From positions 31,446-95,445 of the forward strand of contig NZ_JOEI01000021.1 of NCBI RefSeq assembly GCF_000718095.1: DNA of 64,000 nt, written 5' to 3'. The translations under genes were made by a program, and so were the position numbers. Below are positions 16,853 through 26,247 of the stretch, piece by piece (within the stretch, counting starts at the first letter, position 1; each line of letters begins with the position of its first letter). This DNA is from Streptomyces scopuliridis RB72 (lineage in GTDB: Bacteria > Actinomycetota > Actinomycetes > Streptomycetales > Streptomycetaceae). A model generated the notes under the pieces. It was not told the DNA's origin, searched no databases, and worked only from the letters and a program-made list of their open reading frames with translations.

Positions 16853-18010
16853 GTGGAACGTCGCAGTTTCCTGCGCGGAGCGGTCATCGGCACCTCGGCC
16901 GCGGCCTTCGGCGGCACCCTGTGGCGCGGCGCGGCCTACGCCGCGCCCGCCCAGCCGGGCACGGGCCCCTACGGAGCACTCGGCACGGCGGACGCCAACA
17001 ACATCCGGCTTCCCGCCGGATTCACCAGCCGGGTCATCGCCCGGTCGGGACAGCAGGTCACCGGCACGTCGTACAGCTGGCACAACGCCCCGGACGGCGG
17101 CGCCTGTTACGCCGACGGCACCGGCTGGATCTATGTCTCCAACTCGGAGATCGACCCGTCGGGCGGCGCGAGCGCGGTCCGCTTCTCCTCGACGGGCGCG
17201 ATCACCGCCGCGTACCGGATCCTCTCCGGCACCCGGCAGAACTGCGCGGGCGGCAAGACGCCGTGGAACACCTGGCTCTCCTGCGAGGAGGTGGACCGCG
17301 GCTATGTCTACGAGACCGACCCGTGGGGCGTGAAGGCGCCGGTACGACGGGACGCCATCGGCCGTTTCAAGCACGAGGCCGCCGCCGCGGACCCCGTACG
17401 CAGGACCATCTATCTCACCGAGGACACCACCGACGGCTGCTTCTACCGCTTCACGCCCACCACCTGGGGCGATCTGTCGGCGGGCCGGCTGGAAGTCCTG
17501 GTCGCCGGTACGGGCACGAGCGGTCCGGTGAGCTGGGCGGCGGTCCCCGACCCGAGCGGCGCCTCGACGGCCACCCGTAACCAGGTCTCCGGCGCCAAGC
17601 GCTTCAACGGCGGCGAGGGCTGCTACTACGCCGACGACACCTGCTGGTTCACGACCAAGGGCGACAACCGGGTCTGGCAGTACAACGTGGCCGCGGGGAC
17701 CATCGAGCTGGCCTACGACGACTCGCTCGTCTCCGGTACGGCGCCGCTGACCGGTGTCGACAATGTCACCGGCTCCTCCTCCGGCGATCTCTTCGTCGCG
17801 GAGGACGGCGGGAACATGGAGATCTGTGTGATCACCCCTGACGATGTCGTCGCGCCGTTCCTGCGGATCGGCGGCCAGTCCGGCTCGGAGATCACCGGAC
17901 CGGCCTTCTCGCCGGACGGCAAGCGGCTCTACTTCTCCAGCCAGCGCGGTACCAGCGGGAGTTCGTCGGGCGGTATCACCTACGAGGTCACCGGGCCGTT
18001 CCGGGCGTAG
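16853..18010 (+). CDS. Tat-exported PhoX-family (DUF839) protein
   Basis: 385 residues. The N-terminus RRSFLRGAVIG followed by an Ala-rich stretch ending AYA is a twin-arginine signal peptide. The body is a PhoX/DUF839 beta-propeller with LPAGFTSRVIA, DGGACYADGTGWIYVSNSE, NTWLSCEE, GRFKHEAAAADP and FSPDGKRLYFSSQRG near the end. PhoX proteins are extracellular phosphatases that need calcium and iron; many DUF839 members are not tested. GTG at 16853 is preferred over ATG at 16841 because GGAG lies six bases before it. The last 31 bp overlap the convergent regulator gene. Confidence 0.88.
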   Translation: MERRSFLRGAVIGTSAAAFGGTLWRGAAYAAPAQPGTGPYGALGTADANNIRLPAGFTSRVIARSGQQVTGTSYSWHNAPDGGACYADGTGWIYVSNSEIDPSGGASAVRFSSTGAITAAYRILSGTRQNCAGGKTPWNTWLSCEEVDRGYVYETDPWGVKAPVRRDAIGRFKHEAAAADPVRRTIYLTEDTTDGCFYRFTPTTWGDLSAGRLEVLVAGTGTSGPVSWAAVPDPSGASTATRNQVSGAKRFNGGEGCYYADDTCWFTTKGDNRVWQYNVAAGTIELAYDDSLVSGTAPLTGVDNVTGSSSGDLFVAEDGGNMEICVITPDDVVAPFLRIGGQSGSEITGPAFSPDGKRLYFSSQRGTSGSSSGGITYEVTGPFRA

Positions 18011-19008
18011 AGCCCTGCCGAGGGGCCGCCGCCCCGCAGCAGGGCGGCGCCCAGCGGGGTGAGGGTGTGCAGCACGGCGTTGCCGTGCCGCAGGGTGACG
18101 ACGAGCCCCGCCTCGCGCAGGACGCAGGCGTGCTGGCTGGCGGAGGCGAGCGACACGCCGGTTCTGCGAGCCAGCTCGCTCGTGGTCGAGCCGTGCTCGA
18201 TGGCGCGCAGAACGGCCGAACGCGTATGCCCGACGAGCCGGCCGAGCGTAGGTCCGCCACGCTCCGTGACGGCGGGCGCGTCGGAGTGCGTGACGGGATA
18301 GACCAGGACGGGCGGCAGCGTGGGGTCGCGGTGGACGACCGGCGTGGAGCGGCAGAAGAACGACGGCTGGAGCAGCAGCCCCCGCCCGTCCAGGCGCAGT
18401 TCGCGGTCGACCGGGTAGTCGGCCTCCAGCACCGGGGAGCGCCAGCGCAGCATCGGCGGCAGCGTGGAGAGCAGTTCGTCCGCGCCGCCGTCGAGCAGCG
18501 CGCGGCCGCGCAGCGCCCGGTCCGCCTCGGCCCTGGCCCGGATATGGGGCCAGTACGGCTCGACGGCGGCGCGGTGGTACGCACGCAGCGCCTCGACGAG
18601 CCGGCCGAGGCAGCCGGGACCGCCGTCGGCGAGCGAGGCCAGCCGTCCGCCCAGGTCTCCGCCGCGCCTATCGCCCACGGCGAGCAGGGCGAGTTCGGCG
18701 CGGATTCTTTCCCGCGGCGTGGCGCGCAGCGCCTCAAAGCCCTCCTCCAGCCCCGCGTCAAAGCCGAGCCGTCCCTGAGCGGGCGTCAGGAAATCCGGGA
18801 AATAACCGCGCTGTGGAACGAGCGCGGAGAGCAGACTTGTTTCACCATTCAACCGGGTCCGTGTTTCCCTGCGCCATTCCCCGTAGGCGAGCGGACCGCG
18901 CCGGTCTCTTATTCGATGAAAGCTGAGAATCGTTTCCCACAGCGGGTCGGGCCCGGCGGCCATCCGGACCCCGCCGAGGTCCTTCCCGGTGAAATGAATA
19001 CGCAGCAT
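17980..19008 (-). CDS. ArsR/DUF5937-type winged-helix regulator
   Basis: 342 residues. The first ~230 residues form the DUF5937-like part (LRIHFTGKDLGGVRMAAGPDPLWETILS, FLTPAQG). The C-terminus is an ArsR-type winged helix: LVGHTRSAVLRAI, TTSELARRTGVSLASASQHACVLREAGLVV, HTLTPLG. This architecture is common in Streptomyces; targets are unknown and may include this gene itself. ATG 19008 follows a GGAG site on the minus strand. The stop lies inside the PhoX-like gene, giving a convergent 31-bp overlap. Confidence 0.88.
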   Translation of the reverse strand: MLRIHFTGKDLGGVRMAAGPDPLWETILSFHRIRDRRGPLAYGEWRRETRTRLNGETSLLSALVPQRGYFPDFLTPAQGRLGFDAGLEEGFEALRATPRERIRAELALLAVGDRRGGDLGGRLASLADGGPGCLGRLVEALRAYHRAAVEPYWPHIRARAEADRALRGRALLDGGADELLSTLPPMLRWRSPVLEADYPVDRELRLDGRGLLLQPSFFCRSTPVVHRDPTLPPVLVYPVTHSDAPAVTERGGPTLGRLVGHTRSAVLRAIEHGSTTSELARRTGVSLASASQHACVLREAGLVVTLRHGNAVLHTLTPLGAALLRGGGPSAGLYARNGPVTS

Positions 19009-19262
19009 CAAATCTCCACTTGTTGCATCCACTATCTCCCCAGCAGCCCCCAGCACTGAGTATGCAGGTCATCACGGGCTGTTACCACGGTGTTTCGGCC
19101 ACAGTTGAAACGCTTCGCGGTGGCGCGCGCGAAGCGAAAAGCTGTACCTCGTCGGGCATGAAACCTGGACGACCGAATAGGCGTGGCGAAGACCGTGGGG
19201 GGCTTTGCCCGCTCGGCGGCGGTCGGTCGAGGTTGCGGCTCCATGTCCGGCCCGCGTAAAAG

Positions 19263-19300
19263 GGGCGCGACCGGTGGGTGGGGATCCACCGGTCGCGCCC
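19263..19300 (-). terminator. Stem-loop (15-bp stem), part of a hairpin array downstream of ppdK
   Basis: GGGCGCGACCGGTGG (19263-19277) pairs perfectly with CCACCGGTCGCGCCC (19286-19300) around an 8-nt loop. There is no U-tract, as is usual for GC-rich actinobacterial terminators. It is the outermost of three hairpins beyond the ppdK stop. Confidence 0.55.
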
Positions 19301-19305
19301 TACTG

Positions 19306-19330
19306 TTGCCCGCCGTTACCCGGCGGGCAA
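19306..19330 (-). terminator. Stem-loop (10-bp stem), part of a hairpin array downstream of ppdK
   Basis: TTGCCCGCCG (19306-19315) and CGGCGGGCAA (19321-19330) form a perfect 10-bp stem with a 5-nt loop TTACC. On the minus strand the stem ends in TT/AA, which gives a short A/U edge. Confidence 0.5.
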
Positions 19331-19362
19331 TTCAACACAGCACTCACCGTCCGCACATGACG

Positions 19363-19399
19363 AAGGGGCAGGCGCCTCCGCACAAGGCGCCCGCCCCTT
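19363..19399 (-). terminator. Stem-loop (14-bp stem, one mismatch), first hairpin downstream of ppdK
   Basis: AAGGGGCAGGCGCC (19363-19376) pairs with GGCGCCCGCCCCTT (19386-19399) with one internal mismatch and a 9-nt loop. It lies about 130 bp beyond the ppdK stop and is the first candidate terminator for ppdK. Confidence 0.55.
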
Positions 19400-19532
19400 C
19401 TCTGTGCCCCGGAGCCACCCCGCCGGTCCGGCGAGGGTCAGGGATCAACCGGCAATGCGGCTCCGGTGTTCAGAGGAAATCCCCCACTTTCTCTCGGGAA
19501 TCATCGGACGCCCTCACCGGTGCCATCGGGAG

Positions 19533-22271
19533 TCACCGGGAATCGCTGCCGGCCGACGACGCCGCCGCGCGGCCCGCCTCCAGCCGCGCCACCGGGATCC
19601 GGAACGGCGAGCAGGAGACATAGTCCAGACCCACCTCGTGGAAGAACTGCACCGACTCCGGGTCGCCGCCGTGCTCACCGCAGACGCCGAGCTTGAGCCC
19701 CGGCCGGGTCGCCCGGCCCGCCTCGGCCGCGCTCCGTACGAGCGCGCCGACGCCGTCCCGGTCGATCGTCTCGAATGGGGAGACCCCGAAGATGCCCTTC
19801 TCCAGGTACGCCGTGAAGAAGCTCGCCTCCACGTCGTCGCGGGAGAAGCCCCAGACGGTCTGGGTGAGGTCGTTCGTACCGAACGAGAAGAACTCCGCCG
19901 CCTCCGCGATCTGTCCGGCGGTCAGCGCGGCGCGCGGCAGCTCGATCATCGTGCCGAGCGCCAGTTTGAGTTCGACGCCGGTGGCCCGTTCGACCTCGGC
20001 GATGACCTGCTCGGCCTCGTCCCTGACGATCTCCAGCTCCTGGACGGTGCCGACGAGCGGAATCATGATCTCCGGGCGCGGGTCGCCCTTGGCGTTCTTG
20101 CGCTCGGCCGCCGCCTCCGCGATGGCGCGTACCTGCATGGCGAACAGCCCGGGGATGACCAGGCCCAGCCGTACCCCGCGCAGACCGAGCATCGGGTTCT
20201 GCTCATGGAGCTTGTGCACGGCCTGGAGGAGGCGCAGATCGTTCTCGTTGTGGTCCTTGCGGGCCTCGGCGAGGGCGACCCGTACCGACAGTTCCGTGAT
20301 GTCGGGCAGGAACTCGTGCAGCGGCGGGTCGAGCAGCCGGACCGTCACCGGCAGGCCGTCCATCGCCTCGAACAGCTCGATGAAGTCCTTCTTCTGGAGC
20401 GGCAGCAGCGCGCCCAGCGCCTCTTCCCGTTCGTCGTCCGTGTCGGCGAGGATCAGCTTCTCGACCATCCCTCGACGCTCGCCCAGGAACATGTGCTCCG
20501 TACGGCACAGCCCGATGCCCTGCGCGCCGAAGCGGCGGGCGCGCAGCGCGTCCTCGGCGTTGTCGGCGTTGGCGCGCACCCGCAGCCTGCGGCGGCGGTC
20601 GGCGTACGCCATGATCCGGTGGACGGCCTCCACCAGCTCGTCGGCGTCGTCGGCGCCCGCGTGCATCCGTCCCTCGAAGTACTCGACGACGGGCGACGGG
20701 ACGACCGGGACCTCACCGAGGTAGACCTTGCCGGTCGAGCCGTCGATGGAGACGACGTCGCCCTCCTCGATGACGGTCCCGTCGGCCGTCAGCCGGCGGG
20801 ACTTGGTGTCGACCTCCAGCTCCTCGGCGCCGCAGACACAGGTCTTGCCCATGCCCCGGGCGACGACGGCGGCGTGCGAGGTCTTGCCGCCGCGTGAGGT
20901 GAGGATGCCCTCGGCGGCGATCATCCCGTCCAGGTCGTCGGGGTTGGTCTCGCGGCGGATGAGGATGACCTTCTCACCGGACCGGGACCACTTGATGGCG
21001 GTGTACGAGTCGAAGACCGCCTTGCCGACGGCCGCGCCCGGCGACGCGGCGATCCCGCGCCCGAGCAGCTGCCGCTTCGCGTTCTCGTCGAAGCGCGGGA
21101 ACATCAGCTGGGCGAGCTGGGCGCCGTTGACGCGCTGGAGCGCCTCGGCCTCGTCGATCAGTCCCTGGTCGACGAGTTGGGTGGCGATCCGGAAGGCGGC
21201 GCCCGCGGTGCGCTTGCCGACGCGTGTCTGGAGCATCCACAACTGGCCGCGCTCGATGGTGAATTCGATGTCGCACAGATCCCGGTAGTGCGTCTCCAGG
21301 GTCTCCATGATGCCCATGAGCTGGTCGTACGACTTCTTGTCGATCTGCTCCAGCTCGGCCAGCGCCACGGTGTTGCGGATGCCCGCGACGACATCCTCGC
21401 CCTGCGCGTTCTGGAGGTAGTCGCCATACACGCCCTGGTGGCCGCTGGCGGGGTCGCGGGTGAAGGCGACGCCCGTACCCGAGTCCGGGCCGAGGTTGCC
21501 GAAGACCATGGAACAGATCGTGACGGCGGTGCCGAGATCGCCGGGGATGCGCTCCTGACGGCGGTAGAGCTTGGCCCGGTCAGTGTTCCAGGACTCGAAG
21601 ACCGCGCGGATCGCCAGATCCATCTGCTCGCGCGGATCCTGCGGGAAGTCGCGGCCCGCCTCCCGGGAGACGATCTTCTTGAACCGCTCGACCAGCTTCT
21701 TGAGGTCGGCGGTCTCCAGATCCACGTCGGTGGCGGCGTTCTTGGCCCGCTTGGCCTCCTCCAGCGCCTCTTCGAAGAGTTCGCCGTCGACCCCGAGCAC
21801 GGTCTTGCCGAACATCTGGATCAGCCGGCGGTACGAGTCCCAGGCGAAGCGCTCGTCGCCCGCCTGCGCGGCAAGTCCGGCGACGGAGGCGTCGGAGAGC
21901 CCGACGTTCAGGACGGTGTCCATCATGCCGGGCATGGAGAACTTGGCGCCTGAGCGTACGGAGACGAGCAGCGGGTCGTCGGCCTGGCCGAGCCTCTTCG
22001 CCATCTTCTGTTCGAGGGCGTCGAGATGCGCACTCACCTCGTCGCGCAGAGCGGCCGGTTCGGCACCGCTGTCGAGATAGATGTTGCAGGCCTCGGTGGT
22101 GATGGTGAAGCCCGGCGGGACAGGCAGCCCGAGGTTGGTCATCTCGGCGAGATTGGCACCCTTGCCGCCGAGGAGATGCTTCAGATCCTTGTTGCCCTCG
22201 GTGAAGTCATAGACGAACTTCTCGCCCTGGAGCGTGGGGGTGGCTACATGGGGATCGCTGTTTTCCGACAC
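19533..22271 (-). CDS. ppdK: Pyruvate, phosphate dikinase
   Basis: 912 residues, full length. The N-terminal nucleotide-binding domain starts YDFTEGNKDLKHLLGGKGANLAEM. The central phosphohistidine domain has GGKTSHAAVVARGMGK (phospho-His near residue 460). The C-terminal PEP/pyruvate TIM barrel contains GTNDLTQTVWGFSRDD and LGVCGEHGGDP with the catalytic Cys. It interconverts ATP + pyruvate + Pi with AMP + PEP + PPi in central metabolism. GTG start with GAGGAG upstream. Monocistronic, followed by three hairpins. Confidence 0.97.
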   Translation of the reverse strand: MSENSDPHVATPTLQGEKFVYDFTEGNKDLKHLLGGKGANLAEMTNLGLPVPPGFTITTEACNIYLDSGAEPAALRDEVSAHLDALEQKMAKRLGQADDPLLVSVRSGAKFSMPGMMDTVLNVGLSDASVAGLAAQAGDERFAWDSYRRLIQMFGKTVLGVDGELFEEALEEAKRAKNAATDVDLETADLKKLVERFKKIVSREAGRDFPQDPREQMDLAIRAVFESWNTDRAKLYRRQERIPGDLGTAVTICSMVFGNLGPDSGTGVAFTRDPASGHQGVYGDYLQNAQGEDVVAGIRNTVALAELEQIDKKSYDQLMGIMETLETHYRDLCDIEFTIERGQLWMLQTRVGKRTAGAAFRIATQLVDQGLIDEAEALQRVNGAQLAQLMFPRFDENAKRQLLGRGIAASPGAAVGKAVFDSYTAIKWSRSGEKVILIRRETNPDDLDGMIAAEGILTSRGGKTSHAAVVARGMGKTCVCGAEELEVDTKSRRLTADGTVIEEGDVVSIDGSTGKVYLGEVPVVPSPVVEYFEGRMHAGADDADELVEAVHRIMAYADRRRRLRVRANADNAEDALRARRFGAQGIGLCRTEHMFLGERRGMVEKLILADTDDEREEALGALLPLQKKDFIELFEAMDGLPVTVRLLDPPLHEFLPDITELSVRVALAEARKDHNENDLRLLQAVHKLHEQNPMLGLRGVRLGLVIPGLFAMQVRAIAEAAAERKNAKGDPRPEIMIPLVGTVQELEIVRDEAEQVIAEVERATGVELKLALGTMIELPRAALTAGQIAEAAEFFSFGTNDLTQTVWGFSRDDVEASFFTAYLEKGIFGVSPFETIDRDGVGALVRSAAEAGRATRPGLKLGVCGEHGGDPESVQFFHEVGLDYVSCSPFRIPVARLEAGRAAASSAGSDSR

Positions 22272-22627
22272 GGGTCCGACTCCTCAAGGACGCGGTGGCT
22301 GCCCTGACGGCGAGGAACATACCCAGATCGAAGGTGCCTGGGTACGGCCACTTGCCTGTCATACGGCCTTAACCACCCGTCCGCCAGCAGATCGAAAGTG
22401 GCCGTGGCGTGGTCGGCCCGCCCGGTCTCCTTCACCCCTCGAAGCGGCCATGACCCGCACATGACCGGACGCGCTCATATGAGTGATGACATCGCCGTCT
22501 GAGTTCAAGTGATGAACACAGAAAGGGTGGCACTGCGTGCCACCCTTTCTGTTCTGCACTCGCTCAAGATCCGCTCATCTGAGCTTTGCCCACATCAAAC
22601 GTGGCGAGAATCACGCTCTCGAATGGC
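22272..22627. other. Intergenic region upstream of ppdK with the HAD/ABC operon terminator
   Basis: About 350 bp without a gene. It holds the minus-strand ppdK promoter region and, at 22519-22551, a strong hairpin that ends the upstream-lying HAD/ABC operon. Confidence 0.5.
22519..22551 (-). terminator. Terminator of the ABC importer/HAD operon
   Basis: CAGAAAGGGTGGCA (22519-22532) and TGCCACCCTTTCTG (22538-22551) form a perfect 14-bp stem with a 5-nt loop, about 75 bp beyond the HAD stop. The stem is less GC-rich than its surroundings and symmetric, so it can work in either direction. Confidence 0.8.
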
Positions 22628-23293
22628 CTATCCGACGCCTGCGCAGCCCCTCAGCACCGCCAGGTCGACATCCTCCAGACTCCGGGCGAAGTACCGCCCC
22701 GCCGCCGGGTCCACCGGCAGCAGCGAGGGCACCACCAGCACCGCGCACCCGGCCGCCTGGGCCGAGGCGCTGCCGTCCGGCGAGTCCTCCACGGCGACAC
22801 ACACGGCGGGCCCGACACCGAGCCGCTCGGCCGCCGCCCGGTAGGGATCGGGGTGCGGCTTGGTCCGTACGGTGTCGTCGGCGGAGAGCGTGAACGCGAA
22901 CGGCACATCGGCCAGCGAGCCCGCGACCACCGAGTCCACGACGACCCGAGGGGAAGCGCTCACCAGCGCGAAAGGCACCTCGGCCCGCTCCAGTTCGGCC
23001 AGCAGCCGCCGGGCGCCCGGCCGCAGCGGCGCCCCCGCCTCCACGCGCCGGAAGAAGGACCCGGTCAGCTCCGCGGCGACCGTATCGGCGCATCCGCCGC
23101 CGGTGACCCGCACCAGATGAGCGGCGGTGTCGGCGACCGCCCGGCCGACCACCTCCGGGGCGTCCGCGCCGGTGAGCCGGTGGCCGAGGCTCCCGGCGAT
23201 CTCGTCCGCCGACTCCCACCACAGCACCTCGGTGTCCACGAGGGTGCCGTCCATGTCGAAGAGGACGGCCGCGGGCGTCGTCGCCGTCCTCAC
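22628..23293 (-). CDS. HAD-superfamily hydrolase (phosphoglucomutase/phosphatase-like)
   Basis: 221 residues. HAD motif I is LFDMDGTLVDTE (two Asp), motif II VSASPR, motif III KPHPDPY, motif IV VEDSPDG, with a helical cap of the beta-phosphoglucomutase/phosphonatase subfamily. It hydrolyses a phosphate ester or C-P bond in the cytoplasm; the substrate is probably related to what the preceding importer brings in. GTG start overlapping the stop of the ABC ATPase gene (GTGA): last gene of a five-gene coupled operon. A phosphonate- or phosphosugar-active enzyme is possible but not shown. Confidence 0.87.
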   Translation of the reverse strand: MRTATTPAAVLFDMDGTLVDTEVLWWESADEIAGSLGHRLTGADAPEVVGRAVADTAAHLVRVTGGGCADTVAAELTGSFFRRVEAGAPLRPGARRLLAELERAEVPFALVSASPRVVVDSVVAGSLADVPFAFTLSADDTVRTKPHPDPYRAAAERLGVGPAVCVAVEDSPDGSASAQAAGCAVLVVPSLLPVDPAAGRYFARSLEDVDLAVLRGCAGVG

Positions 23294-24399
23294 GCGCCGC
23301 TGCCCGGGGCCGGCACCACGAGGACCGGGCGCCGCGCGGGCTCGACCGTCGCCCGTACCCCCGGGACCAGTTCGCCCGCGTCCCGGGACGGCACATCGGA
23401 CTTCACCGAACCGCCGCCGGGCAGATCGAGCAGCACGCGCGTGACCGAGCCGAAGAAGGACGCGGAGACGACCGTCGCCGTACCGGCCGGATCGGCGGTG
23501 GCGGTGATGTTCTCGGGACGGATCAGCACCTCCACCTCCCGGCTCGCGGGAAGTTCGCCGTCCACGGGCAGGGTGACGCCCGCGACCTCGACCTGCCCGC
23601 CGTCCGTGAGCCGCCCGGCCAGCCGGTTCATGGTGCCGACGAACTCGGCGACGAACGCCGTGGCGGGCCGCTCGTACAGCTCCGCGGGCGGCGCGCACTG
23701 CTCCAGCCGGCCCGCGTTGAGCACCGCCACCCGGTCGGCCATGGAGAGCGCCTCCTCCTGGTCATGGGTGACGAAGATGGTGGTGATGCCCAGCGACAGC
23801 TGGAGCCGCCGGATCTCCTCGCGCAGCGTCAGCCGGACCTTGGCATCGAGTGCCGAGAGCGGTTCGTCCAGCAGCAGGACGCGCGGGCGCAGCGCCAGCG
23901 CGCGGGCCAGCGCGACCCGCTGCTGCTGGCCGCCGGACATCTGGTGCGGATAGCGGTCGCCGTGTTCGGGAAGGCCGACCAGGTCGAGGAGTTCGGCCGC
24001 GCGGGCGCGCCGCTCGGCGGCGGACACCTTGCGCACCCGAAGTCCGAACGCCACGTTGTCGCGGGCGTTGAGATGCGGGAAGAGGCTGTACGACTGGAAG
24101 ACCATGCCCGCGTCGCGCCGGTTGGCCGGTACGCGGGTGATGTCCTCGCCGTCCACCAGCACCTCGCCCGAGTCCGGCTGCTCGAAGCCGGCCAGGACCC
24201 GCAGCGCCGTGGTCTTGCCGCAGCCCGAGGGGCCCAGCAGGGCGAGGAGTTCACCGGGCCGCGCCGTCAGATCGAGTCCGTCGAGGGCGACGGTCGGGCC
24301 GAACGCCCGGCGCAGACCGCGGAATTCGACCAGCGCTCCGGTCGTGGACGTGGTCCCCTCCTCCGGACGGTCTTCGGTTGCTGTCGAGGTGAGTGACAT
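23290..24399 (-). CDS. ABC transporter ATP-binding protein (PotA/FbpC-type importer)
   Basis: 369 residues. Walker A GPSGCGKTT, Q-loop VFQSYSLFPHLN, signature MSGGQQQRVALARAL, Walker B VLLLDEPLSALD and H-loop THDQEEA are intact. The C-terminus has a TOBE-like domain (VLIRPEN...). It energises an importer for a small solute together with two permeases and a lipoprotein. ATG 24399 has AAGGAG about 10 bases upstream; upstream codons in frame are Pro/Arg-rich and unlike the family. It is 7 bp from the preceding permease and overlaps the HAD gene. Confidence 0.93.
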   Translation of the reverse strand: MSLTSTATEDRPEEGTTSTTGALVEFRGLRRAFGPTVALDGLDLTARPGELLALLGPSGCGKTTALRVLAGFEQPDSGEVLVDGEDITRVPANRRDAGMVFQSYSLFPHLNARDNVAFGLRVRKVSAAERRARAAELLDLVGLPEHGDRYPHQMSGGQQQRVALARALALRPRVLLLDEPLSALDAKVRLTLREEIRRLQLSLGITTIFVTHDQEEALSMADRVAVLNAGRLEQCAPPAELYERPATAFVAEFVGTMNRLAGRLTDGGQVEVAGVTLPVDGELPASREVEVLIRPENITATADPAGTATVVSASFFGSVTRVLLDLPGGGSVKSDVPSRDAGELVPGVRATVEPARRPVLVVPAPGSGA

Positions 24400-24406
24400 G
24401 GGAGGT

Positions 24407-25363
24407 CTACTCCTTGCCGGAGGCGGGAGAGGTGAGAGAGGCGGAAGTGCCGGAAGGGGCGGGCGGCGCGGGAGTTGCCGAGGCGGCGCGGGTCCCCGCA
24501 CGCGACAGGAGCAGCAGCAGCGCCCAGGTGATCAGCAGGCTGAGCAGCGACACCGCCACCGACATCCGCGCCTGCGCGCCGGAGACGGAGACGATCCACA
24601 CCGCGAACGGCCGGAAGCCGAGCAGCGAGGCGATCGTGTACTCCCCGAGCACCAGCGCCAGGGTGAGGAAGGAGGCACCGGCCAGCGAGGAGCGGAGGTT
24701 GGGCAGGATGACCCGCAGGATCACATACAGCCTGCTCGCCCCGCAGTTGCGCGCGGCCTCCACCAGGGTCGGTACGTCCACGGCGCGCAGCCCGGCGTCC
24801 AGCGAGCGGTAGACGAACGGCAGCGCGAGCACGGTGTAGGCGAGCACCAGCACGACCGGGAACGACTCGTTCTGCACGGCCAGGAAGGTCTGGTAGAGCG
24901 GGGTACGGGAGAGATGGTCCGGTCCCCAGCGCAGCACGGTCGTGACGCCGGTGACCAGCGCGATCGGCGGCACCACCAGCGGCAGCATGCAGACGATCTC
25001 GACGAGCGGCCGCAGCCGCGGCGCGCCCAGCCGTACGCCGACCAGCGCCGGCACGGCCAGCAGCAGCGCGAGCAGGATGGTGGCGGCGGCCAGCCCGAGG
25101 GAGAGCAGCAGGCTCCGGGTGAAGCCCTCGGCGGAGAGGATCCCGGTGTACGCGGCGAAGGAGACGCCCTGTCCCGGCGTGTGCACCGTGAAGACGAACG
25201 AGGACAGCAGCGGTACGAGGAAGTAGAGCCCGGCGAGCGCCAGCACCGCGCCGCGCCAGACGCGGGGGCGGCGGCGTGCCCGTACCCGTACGGCCTTGGG
25301 GTCCCGCGCCCGACGCGGGGTCCCTCCGGGGGCGGGGGCGGCGGTCGGTGTCAGTGCAGCCAT
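24407..25363 (-). CDS. ABC importer permease (second)
   Basis: 318 residues. About six membrane helices and the binding-protein-dependent transport motif EAARNCGASRLYVILRVILPNL (EAA loop), which contacts the ATPase. The N-terminus is Ala/Pro/Arg-rich before the first helix (AVLALAGLYFLVPLLSS). ATG at 25363 overlaps the first permease by 13 bases. It pairs with the other permease to form the membrane channel. Confidence 0.9.
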   Translation of the reverse strand: MAALTPTAAPAPGGTPRRARDPKAVRVRARRRPRVWRGAVLALAGLYFLVPLLSSFVFTVHTPGQGVSFAAYTGILSAEGFTRSLLLSLGLAAATILLALLLAVPALVGVRLGAPRLRPLVEIVCMLPLVVPPIALVTGVTTVLRWGPDHLSRTPLYQTFLAVQNESFPVVLVLAYTVLALPFVYRSLDAGLRAVDVPTLVEAARNCGASRLYVILRVILPNLRSSLAGASFLTLALVLGEYTIASLLGFRPFAVWIVSVSGAQARMSVAVSLLSLLITWALLLLLSRAGTRAASATPAPPAPSGTSASLTSPASGKE

Positions 25364-26247
25364 CGGGTGCTCCGTCGCTGGAGGGGCAGATAGACCGCCA
25401 TGACCAGCCCGGCGATCACGATCATGTCGAGGCTCAGCGCGAGCGCCACGTTCTCCTGTCCGACCAGGACGTTGCCGGAGAGCGCGTCCGCGATCTTCAG
25501 CGTGACCAGCGGGACCGAACCGCCCACCAGCGCGGCGGCGGTGGCGTGCGCGGCGAAGGCGCTGCCGAAGAGCAGCACGAACCCGCCGAGCAGCGAGGGC
25601 GCGAGGACCGGCAGTCCGACATGGCGCCAGAACTGCCAGCTGGTGGCCCCGGCGTTCTGCGCGGCCTCGCGCCACTGCGGGCGCAGGCCGTCCAGCGCCG
25701 GAACGCTCACCAGCACCATCAACGGCACCAGGAAGTAGAGGTAGATGACGGCGAGTCCGGTGAAGGAGTACAGGTTCCAGCCGGCGCTGTCGAGATGGCC
25801 GAGCCGGGTGACCACACCGGAGATGCCGAGGGTGGCGACGAACGCGAACGCCAGCGGGATACCGCCGAAGTTGGCGAGCACCCCGGAGGCGGTGAGCACG
25901 GCGTTGCGGAGTGCGCCGCCGCGTGAGGTGACGACCGCCTGGGCGATCAGCGTGCCGAGCAGGGTGGCGATCACGGCGGTCAGCGCGGAGAGTTCGACGC
26001 TGCCGGCCAGCGAGGTCAGATACGGGCCCTGGAGCGAACGCTGAAGGTGTTCACCGGTCAGGGCGGTGGCGCCGGTGGCCGGGTCGTCGCGGGTGACGGC
26101 CCCGTACAGCAGCGCGCCGACCGGCAGCCCGAAGCAGAGCGCGGCGAAGACGAGCAGCGGGAGGGCGCCGAGCCAGGCGCGCGGCGCCCGCCGCCGACGG
26201 CGTGTTCCGTCGGCGGCGCCCGGTGCGGACGAGGAGGGGGCGGGCAT
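25351..26247 (-). CDS. ABC importer permease (first)
   Basis: 298 residues with about six membrane helices. The EAA loop EAAQNAGATSWQFWRHVGLPVL is clear. The start ATG at 26247 shares a base with the stop of the substrate-binding protein (TGATG). Basic Arg-rich residues precede the first helix (LGALPLLVFAALCFGLPVGALLYG), in line with the positive-inside rule. Confidence 0.9.
   Translation of the reverse strand: MPAPSSSAPGAADGTRRRRRAPRAWLGALPLLVFAALCFGLPVGALLYGAVTRDDPATGATALTGEHLQRSLQGPYLTSLAGSVELSALTAVIATLLGTLIAQAVVTSRGGALRNAVLTASGVLANFGGIPLAFAFVATLGISGVVTRLGHLDSAGWNLYSFTGLAVIYLYFLVPLMVLVSVPALDGLRPQWREAAQNAGATSWQFWRHVGLPVLAPSLLGGFVLLFGSAFAAHATAAALVGGSVPLVTLKIADALSGNVLVGQENVALALSLDMIVIAGLVMAVYLPLQRRSTRWLH

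Larger units (their letters stand above)
19009..19532. other. Non-coding region with three tandem stem-loops between the ArsR-type gene and ppdK
   Basis: No gene is supported. The left part (19009-19250) is the likely promoter region of the minus-strand regulator. The right part has three strong inverted repeats at 19263-19300, 19306-19330 and 19363-19399, annotated separately. All lie downstream of ppdK in its direction of transcription. Confidence 0.6.
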
